DNA from: an uncultured Desulfovibrio sp.
GTDB lineage: Bacteria > Desulfobacterota > Desulfovibrionia > Desulfovibrionales > Desulfovibrionaceae
Direction of reading: 5' to 3'
DNA length: 64,000 bases
Assembly (NCBI GenBank): GCA_934546745.1
Contig: CAKTDV010000005.1
Location: 95,148-159,147 of the forward strand
Below the pieces are notes generated by a model. The model searched no databases, was not told the DNA's origin, and saw only the letters and a list, made by a program, of their open reading frames with translations. The position numbers and the translations under genes were made by a program. Below are positions 59,007 through 64,000 of the stretch, piece after piece; within the stretch, counting starts at the first letter, position 1; each line of letters opens with the position of its first letter.

Positions 59007-61176
59007 CAGAGACGGCCTCCTCTGGCGCGGGAAGCGCCATACGCCGCGATTCCTCCGCGGAAAAATGCGGTCGCATGGCGTTCAGGGTGACACCGAGCGT
59101 CGTCAGGTTATGCAGCAGGGCGGAAAGGCCGGGCGACAGCACCATGAAGAGACCCCCCGCAAGGAAAAAGCTGTTCAACACCATCGTGACGGCAAAATTG
59201 ATATGGATGCGGCGCAGTGTGCGGCGTCCCAGCTCACGCGCCGTGAGCAGGGCTTCCAGATTGGGGGAGGAAAGCTGCACGTTGGCCACTTCCCGCGCCA
59301 GATCCGCGCCGCCGTACATGGAGATGCCCACATGCGACGCCGACAGCGCCGGCGCGTCGTTGATGCCGTCGCCAATCATGAGCACCTTGCAGCCCTGGGC
59401 GGTCAGCTCCTCCACCACACTGGCCTTGTCCGCCGGCAGAACGCCCGCGCGGAACTCCGTTATGCCAAGACGCGCCGCCACGGAGGTCGCCGTGCGCTCG
59501 TCGTCGCCGGTCAGCATGAGAATGCGCCTGATGCCCGTCCGGCGCAGGGCCTCGATGACGGACACCGCTTCGGGACGCAAAGGATCCTCAATAGAGATGA
59601 ACCCGGCAAGACGGCCGTCCACGGCAAGATAGATAAGCGAATGCCCTTCCGCCGTATGGGCGGCGATGGCATCCCCAAGCACGTCGAGACTGACGGCCTC
59701 GTCCTCCTCCACATAGTGGCGGCTGCCCGCGCAGACCTTCTGGCCGTGCAGGCTGGAAGCCACACCGTGCGCCACCACATACTTCACCTCGGCATGTTCC
59801 TCCTCATGCTGCAGGCCCGCGTCCTGGGCGGCACGGACAATGGCGCGCGCCACAGGGTGGGGGAAATGTTCCTCAAGGCAGGCCGTGGTACGCAGCACAA
59901 AGTCGCGCTCAAAACCAGGCGCGGGGACGACGTCGCGCACGGAGGGCTGGGCATTGGTCAGCGTCCCGGTCTTGTCAAAGACCACGGTATCGACCTCGGC
60001 AAGCGCCTCAAGGAAGCGCCCGCCCTTGACGACCACGCCGTGCCGCGCGCCCTCACGCATGGAGGCCAGAACGGCCAGCGGCGTGGCGAGGCGCAGGGCG
60101 CAGGAATAATCCACCAGCAGCACCGAGGAAGCCCGCAGCGGATCACGGGTGACAGCCCACACGAGAGCGGCAAGACCGAAGGTGAAGGGCACGGCCATAT
60201 CCGCCATGCGCTCGAACCGGCCCTGAATACCGGCCTTGAGCGCCTCGGACTGCTCGATGAACTTGACCACCTGCTGCAGACGGGTTCCGTCGCCCACATG
60301 CACGGTGCGAATGACCAGACGCCCCTGCTCCACCACGGTCCCCGAATAGACGGACGCGCCCTTGCCGCGCGGCACACCAAGAGGTTCGCCGGTCATGGAC
60401 GCCTGATTGACAACGGCCTCGCCGTCCTCCACGACGCCGTCCACAGGGATGGAACCGCCATCGCGCACAACCACGAGATCGCCTTCCCGCACCTGCGACA
60501 GCGGCACGGAGACTTCCGTCCCCTCCACCAGCACCCAGACCTGCTCCACATTGAGCGACAGGCTTTCGCGCAGACTCTCCAGCGACTTGCGGCGCGTCCA
60601 GGCTTCCAGCGTTTCCCCCAGTCCCAGCAGCAGGGTCAGCATGGTCACTGTGGAAAAATCTCGGCGCAGAATGGAAACGCCGATAGCGGCGGCATCCAGC
60701 ACGTCCACGTTGAGCCTGCCGTGGAACAGGGCCCGCAGGCCTTTGCACACAAAGGGAATCGCGCCCGTCAGGCTCGAAAAAATGCGCAGCGCCGGAGGCA
60801 GAAGCGGGCGGATGAACAGAAAACGGAACAGAGGCCAAAGGCCGGGATCGCCCCCTTCGCCGGGGACGGCGGGCAGATCCACCGGCGGTTCCCCGGTACC
60901 GGCGCAGACGGCGCACCGGGCGCGCTGCGGCGCCTCATCGGGAAGCGCATCGGCGGCGGCGGCCAGCGCGGCAAGCACACGCTCCCGCGCTTCCGGCAGA
61001 AAAAGCAGCAGGACGCTGCCCGCCAGAGGATTGACACGGACGCCCTCGACGCCCTCGATGGTATCGAGGGCGTCCGCCAGTCCTTCGGCTTCCGGCAGGG
61101 AAAAATGCCTGCCGGCGCGCGCACGCAGTCGAACGCCTTCGGATGTTTCCAGTTCGTGAACAATGATAAACCGCAT
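58996..61176 (-). CDS. P1B-type metal-transporting ATPase with non-canonical SCAL motif
   Basis: A 726-residue metal efflux-type P-type ATPase. The N-terminal HMA2-like domain (about residues 1-75) lacks CxxC. MTGEPLG at 261-267 is the A-domain. DKTGT with phosphorylated D401, HFPHP (HP locus) and GDGINDAPALS are all present. In the ion-path helix the usual CPC/CPx is replaced by YSCALRLATP (S358, C359), placing it in the non-copper group that may export Mn, Fe or Zn. GGGGAG precedes the ATG. Part of the operon DUF6110-ATPase-HMA2. Confidence 0.9.
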   Translation of the reverse strand: MRFIIVHELETSEGVRLRARAGRHFSLPEAEGLADALDTIEGVEGVRVNPLAGSVLLLFLPEARERVLAALAAAADALPDEAPQRARCAVCAGTGEPPVDLPAVPGEGGDPGLWPLFRFLFIRPLLPPALRIFSSLTGAIPFVCKGLRALFHGRLNVDVLDAAAIGVSILRRDFSTVTMLTLLLGLGETLEAWTRRKSLESLRESLSLNVEQVWVLVEGTEVSVPLSQVREGDLVVVRDGGSIPVDGVVEDGEAVVNQASMTGEPLGVPRGKGASVYSGTVVEQGRLVIRTVHVGDGTRLQQVVKFIEQSEALKAGIQGRFERMADMAVPFTFGLAALVWAVTRDPLRASSVLLVDYSCALRLATPLAVLASMREGARHGVVVKGGRFLEALAEVDTVVFDKTGTLTNAQPSVRDVVPAPGFERDFVLRTTACLEEHFPHPVARAIVRAAQDAGLQHEEEHAEVKYVVAHGVASSLHGQKVCAGSRHYVEEDEAVSLDVLGDAIAAHTAEGHSLIYLAVDGRLAGFISIEDPLRPEAVSVIEALRRTGIRRILMLTGDDERTATSVAARLGITEFRAGVLPADKASVVEELTAQGCKVLMIGDGINDAPALSASHVGISMYGGADLAREVANVQLSSPNLEALLTARELGRRTLRRIHINFAVTMVLNSFFLAGGLFMVLSPGLSALLHNLTTLGVTLNAMRPHFSAEESRRMALPAPEEAVSDAG

Positions 61177-61189
61177 GCGCGCTCCCCGC

Positions 61190-61426
61190 CTACGCGCCCT
61201 TGCGCTGTTTCTGGGCCGCGCGGGCCTCGGCCGCGAGATCTTCCATATCTTCCTTGACAGTGGCGACCTTGCGGGCCAGCGCGTCCTTCACGTCCATGCC
61301 GCGGCTCAGCAGATCGGCGGCAAGGGGCTTCACGTCAAGCTTGCCGCGGCTCACGGCCACGGCGCCGATGGCGCCAAGGGCGATGCCCCCCAGGAAAAAC
61401 AGACCGTACTTGAGATTCTCGTTCAT
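61190..61426 (-). CDS. Small DUF6110-like membrane-anchored protein
   Basis: A 78-residue protein: one N-terminal membrane segment (YGLFFLGGIALGAIGAVAVS) followed by a charged, helical cytoplasmic tail (KDALARKVATVKEDMEDLAAEARAAQKQ). It resembles the DUF6110 proteins found before HMA2-type P-ATPases (family assigned from memory). It ends 13 bp before the ATPase start; CGGAG precedes the ATG. Possibly an anchor or assembly partner of the pump. Confidence 0.7.
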   Translation of the reverse strand: MNENLKYGLFFLGGIALGAIGAVAVSRGKLDVKPLAADLLSRGMDVKDALARKVATVKEDMEDLAAEARAAQKQRKGA

Positions 61427-61849
61427 GATTTCGCTCCGTAGTCAGAAAAAGGGTACCAGAAATCAGGCCGCCGCACCGGATGCCAAGCATCCGGCATGGC
61501 AACCGCCGCCGGGGACACACGCTTCACGGGGACACGTTGCTTCCGCAACGCAGCCATTATCAAAAGCGGTCACGTTTTACCGTGACCCGGATCCACCAAA
61601 CGGCACGGCAGATAGCTGCCGTGCCGTTTCGCCAGCATAGTCCACAAAAAGAAAAAAGGCAAACGACCAGCGTCCGCGTTCTCCAACCTTACACACAAGG
61701 GAAGGAAAACGACGCAATCCCAGCATACCGGCCCCACGGGCACGACCGCCGTAGCGCGGGCCTTGTTCGGGAAACGGCGTGCCCTCACGCCCAACGCCGC
61801 CAATGGAAGCGACAGCGTTTCGCGGTGAAGACGCGCGGACAGCCCGGCC
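61427..61849. other. 423-bp spacer upstream of the ATPase operon
   Basis: Gene-free. It contains a CCGGATGC/GCATCCGG inverted repeat (61476-61494), a GGTCACG/CGTGACC repeat (61568-61587) and the strong feoA terminator hairpin (61598-61629). A promoter for the DUF6110-ATPase-HMA2 operon must lie here, but I could not pick one with confidence. Open frames in this stretch have no ribosome site or recognisable product. Confidence 0.5.
61598..61629 (-). terminator. Terminator hairpin after feoA
   Basis: Perfect 13-bp inverted repeat AAACGGCACGGCA with its complement (61598-61610 and 61617-61629), 6-nt loop. Only three T residues follow on the minus strand. It lies 220 bp after feoA. Confidence 0.5.
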
Positions 61850-62089
61850 CTAGCTGGCTATGTCGACACTGATATAATCGGCCTCGCTGTTGCGCAGGGA
61901 GATGGTCACGCCGGAAAGACGCAGAGCCACAGGATCGCGCAGGGGCGCGCGCCCCACCACGGCAACGGTCGTTCCCGGAATGATGCCCATGTCGCGGATA
62001 CGGCGGCCCATTTCTCCCAGCGCTTCCACGGCGGCAATTTTGCCCTGTTGTCCCACTGCCATCTGCCGCAGGCTGATGATACTGCTCAT
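61850..62089 (-). CDS. feoA: Ferrous iron transport protein A
   Basis: Small SH3-like cytoplasmic protein (79 residues) that assists FeoB in Fe2+ uptake. MSSIISLRQMAVGQQGKIAAVE, then GRRIRDMGIIPGTTVAVVGRAPLRDPVALRLSGVTISLRNSEADYISV are the family pattern. The ATG at 62089 follows AAGGAG by 8 nt; an upstream ATG at 62110 has no ribosome site. No feoB is adjacent. A Fur-like box lies upstream. Confidence 0.93.
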   Translation of the reverse strand: MSSIISLRQMAVGQQGKIAAVEALGEMGRRIRDMGIIPGTTVAVVGRAPLRDPVALRLSGVTISLRNSEADYISVDIAS

Positions 62090-62152
62090 ATGGAAAACTC
62101 CTTGTCTCATGCGAAATGAACGCGCACAGCGTCTTTTTTTCTTCTCCGAAAA

Positions 62153-62180
62153 AGCTTACATAAAGGTGTCCGCCTGTCAA
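62153..62180 (-). promoter_or_regulatory. Sigma-70 promoter for feoA
   Basis: Minus-strand TTGACA (62175-62180) and TAAGCT (62153-62158) with 16-bp spacing, about 65 bp before feoA. Confidence 0.55.
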
Positions 62181-62186
62181 GGACAT

Positions 62187-62201
62187 TGAAAAGTAATTTC
62201 A
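62187..62201. promoter_or_regulatory. Candidate Fur-type operator
   Basis: TGAAAAGTAATTTCA: TGAAA/TTTCA arms around 5 bp, agreeing with a TGAAAAT-N-ATTTTCA type box at most positions. It lies between divergent feoA and the small membrane gene, just upstream of the feoA -35. Confidence 0.4.
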
Positions 62202-62225
62202 TTTTAGTCAAAAGGAGAAACTGAC

Positions 62226-62420
62226 ATGGAAGCACCCGCTACCGCCCTTCCGGCACGCCGACCCCTGAATACCCGCAAGCTGGCCAAGCGCGCGCTCGCC
62301 GGCGCCTTTGCGGCAACGGCACTGCTGAGCCTGGTGGGCAAAAGACCCCACATCGCCGCGGCCGCTGTTTTTACCGGTCTGGCCGTCTACCACGTCTGGA
62401 CACGACGCAAGGCCCTGTAG
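62226..62420 (+). CDS. Small membrane protein divergent from feoA
   Basis: A 64-residue protein with a basic N-terminal region (LNTRKLAKRALAG) and one or two membrane helices (AAFAATALLSLVG and HIAAAAVFTGLAVYHVW), ending RRKAL. Not recognised. AAAAGGAG precedes the ATG by about 9 nt, and two terminators follow. The shared Fur-like region suggests an iron- or metal-linked role, which is inference. Confidence 0.65.
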   Translation: MEAPATALPARRPLNTRKLAKRALAGAFAATALLSLVGKRPHIAAAAVFTGLAVYHVWTRRKAL

Positions 62421-62429
62421 AACGTTTTT

Positions 62430-62467
62430 GCCCCCTTGTGTATGCAGCATCGCAGGCGCAAGGGGGC
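62430..62467 (+). terminator. Terminator 1 after small membrane gene
   Basis: GCCCCCTTG / CAAGGGGGC (62430-62438 and 62459-62467) with a 20-nt loop, then GTTT. Confidence 0.5.
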
Positions 62468-62489
62468 GTTTCCCCAGGGATTCGCCTGT

Positions 62490-62512
62490 AAGCGTATGAG
62501 CCTACGCTTTTT
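62490..62512 (+). terminator. Terminator 2 after small membrane gene
   Basis: AAGCGTA / TACGCTT (62490-62496 and 62503-62509) with a 6-nt loop, ending in a T-run. A further GTGGG/CCCAC hairpin with TTTT lies at 62549-62567. Confidence 0.55.
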
Positions 62513-62603
62513 CTAAAAACGTGCCTGGTTCGCGGCCGATGCGAAGAAGTGGGAGATACCCACTTTTACCAATGGCATTTTTTATTGAAGACTATCTTTA
62601 GGT

Positions 62604-62705
62604 AGTGTTTACACGAGATTTATGGTATGCAAAGCGCATCAATTCTGCAAGGATGTGCTTATGACGAATCCTCAACGCCGCCATGACATCTCTGATGCCG
62701 CATGG
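62604..62705 (+). mobile_element. Left-end remnant of an IS5-type transposase element
   Basis: GGTAGTGTTTACACGAG-like end followed by a start codon at 62661 whose frame reads MTNPQRRHDISDAAW, the N-terminal signature of IS5-family transposases (RRHDISD..W). Similarity stops after 15 codons and the rest of the element is missing. AAGGA precedes the ATG. Assigned by recalled family pattern. The remaining part of the 461-bp gene-free stretch (62421-62881) holds terminators and a dispersed repeat. Confidence 0.4.
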
Positions 62706-62796
62706 GTCTTTTCAGGCACGACGGCCAGATCGCTTTCCTTCAGGCGCTTGCGTACGTCCACGGCTCTTCCTCCTCACCGGCATCATTTTCTCAAAA

Positions 62797-62848
62797 ATGT
62801 TTCCATCCACAGTCGCCCCGTCCGGCGACTGGCTTCCGCAACCGACGG
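62797..62848 (+). repeat. Dispersed ~52-bp repeat, copy B
   Basis: ATGTTTCCATCCAC ... CCGACGG, matching 6651-6701 with one indel and mostly synonymous-looking changes. It opens a 29-codon frame (MFPSTVAPSGDWL...) ending at the TAG near 62885, with no ribosome site. Confidence 0.45.
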
Positions 62849-62881
62849 CCAGGGGTCGTGCGGATTGCCCCTCCCTTTCCC

Positions 62882-63217
62882 CTAGCCCGCGATGGCCTGT
62901 CGTACCGCATCCGTGATAAAGGCGTTGAGGGACTTGCCCTCAGCGGCGGCCGCCACAGCCGCGTTATGATACACGTCCGGGGGGAGGCGCAGGGCGAACT
63001 TCCCCTGCGCCTTTCTGGGCCGCACCCCGTCTTCGGCGCACATGCGCAGAAAGACATCAAGAGATGTCCTGCCTTCCCGCTTCAGGGATGCCGCATCGCT
63101 GGCGTAGAAATCAGCGCCGCCGTTCAGGCCCACAAATTCTCCCCGGAACATCTCGATTTCCGGGTCGTAGGTGATGACGGCCTGATAGCCGCCCTCAAAT
63201 TCCATCACATTCCTCAT
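62882..63217 (-). CDS. hicB: HicB family antitoxin
   Basis: Antitoxin of a HicAB module, 111 residues. The N-terminal partial RNase-H-like domain is MEFEGGYQAVITYDPEIEMFRGEFVGLNGGADFYA. The C-terminal DNA-binding ribbon-helix-helix is FALRLPPDVYHNAAVAAAAEGKSLNAFITDAVRQA (about residues 75-110). The ATG at 63217 overlaps the end of the hicA frame (ATGA) and follows GGAG by 7 nt. It represses its own operon in known systems. The partner hicA is truncated (63214-63441). Confidence 0.85.
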   Translation of the reverse strand: MRNVMEFEGGYQAVITYDPEIEMFRGEFVGLNGGADFYASDAASLKREGRTSLDVFLRMCAEDGVRPRKAQGKFALRLPPDVYHNAAVAAAAEGKSLNAFITDAVRQAIAG

Positions 63218-63441
63218 GGCTTCACTCCGTTTTCTTCCAGCCACTTGCGGATACTGACCACCGCCCCCTTGTCCGTATCAGGCGTTGGATGCGGCCTGTG
63301 AAAAACGCGTCGGTCACCAAAAAGCCTGACACAGATGCGGGAGCCTTCCGCCTCCGTTATTTCCGCGCCCAATACAAGAAAAAGGGCTTCGATGTCATCC
63401 CAGCGGATGCCGCAAAGGCTCTCCCCGTCTTCGCCGTCCTG
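63214..63441 (-). pseudogene. hicA: hicA toxin, 5'-truncated
   Basis: An open frame of 75 codons with no usable start. It encodes the HicA core GIRWDDIEALFLVLGAEITEAEGSRICVRLFG, then FHRPHPTPDTDKGAVVSIRKWLEENGVKP, including the catalytic-type HRPHP motif. The normal N-terminus (about 15-20 residues) is missing, and a TGA lies at 63442-63444. The break coincides with the edge of the recurrent leader L5. Out of frame, an ATG further upstream gives MVDRTAKTGRAF, so a frameshift is also possible. Downstream hicB is intact. Confidence 0.65.
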
Positions 63442-63499
63442 TCAACCATTCTTTTCCCCCTGAAGGGGGAGGTTTCAAACCACAAAGGAATTTTTGATG
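63440..63499 (+). promoter_or_regulatory. Recurrent structured 5' leader, copy L5
   Basis: TGTCA at 63440, hairpin CCCCC-TGAA-GGGGG (63456-63469), GGTTTCAAACC self-complement (63471-63481), CCACAAAGGAATTTTTGATG with the ATG at 63497. The best-preserved copy. It abuts the broken 5' end of hicA and drives only a 40-codon frame. Confidence 0.6.
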
Positions 63500-63619
63500 A
63501 AAATAGGATATTGTTTTTTGATGTTATATCAAGAATTTTTCCATCTTGACACCCGGCGGGGTGTGCGCCTGGGGGGGTACGGAGAAGATTTCATGCAACA
63601 GGCCCCGCCCCTAAAGTAG
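63497..63619 (+). CDS. 40-codon reading frame behind leader L5
   Basis: MKIGYCFLMLYQEFFHLDTR... ending MQQAPPLK, TAG at 63617. It has an excellent leader and AAAGGA ribosome site but no recognised domain; the first 15 residues are hydrophobic. It may be the stub of a gene lost by deletion rather than a functional peptide. Confidence 0.3.
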   Translation: MKIGYCFLMLYQEFFHLDTRRGVRLGGYGEDFMQQAPPLK

Positions 63620-63640
63620 TGAACAAAGCGAATGGGCCGG

Positions 63641-63689
63641 AAAAAACGGCGGCGTGCCGCCCCCCCACGGGAGAGGGAGCGGCACGCCG
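63641..63689 (-). terminator. Intrinsic terminator of the flagellin gene
   Basis: CGGCGTGCCGC / GCGGCACGCCG (63650-63660 and 63679-63689) followed on the minus strand by TTTTTT (63641-63646), 27 bp past the flagellin stop. Confidence 0.88.
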
Positions 63690-63715
63690 GGAGAGTCTGA
63701 TGTCCTGTATGACCG

Positions 63716-64000
63716 CTAGCCGATGAGCTGGCGGGCCATCTGCGGCATGGAGTTGGCCTGCGAGAGCATGGCCACCGCGGACTGCGTGAGCACCTGGTTG
63801 CGCACGAAGTTGGCCATTTCCGTGGCCACGTCCGCGTCGCGGATGCGGGATTCGGCGTTCTGCAGGTTTTCCGACTGGATGGTGAGGTTGGTCACCGTGT
63901 TTTCCAGACGGTTCTGGGTCGCACCGAGGTGGGCGCGGATCTTGTCCTTTTCCACAATGGCGTTCTGGATGGCGTCCAGCGCGATCTGGGCGTCTTCCTG
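63716..64000 (-). CDS. Flagellin, C-terminal part (5' end outside window)
   Basis: The last 94 residues of a flagellin: QEDAQIALDAIQNAI..., then AHLGATQNRLENTVTNLTIQSENLQNAESRIRDADVATEMANFVRNQVLTQSAVAMLSQANSMPQMARQLIG. The second block is the conserved C-terminal D0/D1 helix recognised by FliS and the export apparatus. The reading frame continues past base 64000. It is the only part of the filament subunit in the window; fliS and fliD are at 28-32 kb. Confidence 0.96.
   Translation of the reverse strand, partial: QEDAQIALDAIQNAIVEKDKIRAHLGATQNRLENTVTNLTIQSENLQNAESRIRDADVATEMANFVRNQVLTQSAVAMLSQANSMPQMARQLIG

Noticed and set aside
58981..61257. Plus-strand frame opposite the metal ATPase
   Set aside because: Shadow of the ATPase coding pattern; the opposite strand has all P-type motifs.
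61570..61803. 77-codon minus-strand frame between feoA and DUF6110 gene
   Set aside because: No ribosome site, overlaps the terminator hairpin, no domain.

Overview
The window is a GC-rich, gene-dense bacterial chromosome segment. It most likely comes from a sulfate/sulfite-reducing deltaproteobacterium of the Desulfovibrionaceae. The main evidence is a complete dsrMKJOP operon (21216-26226) headed by an RsbRD-like gene. Supporting features are a four-subunit 2-oxoacid:ferredoxin oxidoreductase, a molybdate-uptake locus with a free-standing molbindin, and flagellar genes with a sigma-54-type promoter. Species cannot be read from the window. No rRNA or tRNA gene was found.

Layout. 1-3147 (minus): ybaB (cut by the left edge), dnaX, ilvE. 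3310-7721 (plus): hydantoinase-like protein, azlC-azlD, DUF4911 and DUF4037 proteins. 7730-9728: rpsB-tsf with an internal terminator-like hairpin. 9753-13010: modABC (minus) and a divergent di-TOBE molbindin sharing a very AT-rich control region. 13065-19263: MFS exporter, rlpA, EamA permease, TetR regulator, amidohydrolase, panD, small SH3-like protein. 19500-26288: VKOR-like membrane protein, then rsbRD-like and dsrMKJOP. 26392-32178 (minus): RlmM-like methyltransferase, an unknown gene, fliS and a very large fliD. 32321-39917: trmL-cbiB, holB, purA, unknown gene, stand-alone AICAR transformylase, cobB. 39951-40336: an unexplained minus-strand transcription unit. 40371-45157: TPR protein, nucleotide-sugar epimerase and dehydratase, ispH, cheV. 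45158-45802: a 645-bp gene-poor stretch with a single type I-E CRISPR repeat. 45803-54557: acetyltransferase, groEL/groES, ferredoxin oxidoreductase operon, queA, lipoprotein, coaBC. 54539-58589: unknown genes, alpha/beta hydrolase-like protein, DedA, YkgJ. 58713-62420: metal P-type ATPase cluster with HMA2, DUF6110, feoA and a small membrane protein around a Fur-like box. 62421-64000: accessory debris (IS-like remnant, dispersed repeat, hicB with a broken hicA), then the flagellin C-terminus running off the right edge.

Function. DsrMKJOP links the membrane quinone pool and periplasm to cytoplasmic dissimilatory sulfite reduction. The VorB-type oxidoreductase, MoO4 uptake, feoA and cobalamin genes (cbiB, cobB) fit an anaerobe rich in metal cofactors. 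Motility is represented by fliD, fliS, flagellin and cheV.

The most interesting non-standard signals are four. First, a recurring structured 5' leader (hairpin plus A-rich Shine-Dalgarno plus UUUUUGAUG) precedes at least five start codons, including fliS. Second, one copy of this leader abuts a truncated hicA. Third, an orphan ~340-nt minus-strand transcript has its own promoter and terminator. Fourth, there is a lone CRISPR repeat without cas genes.
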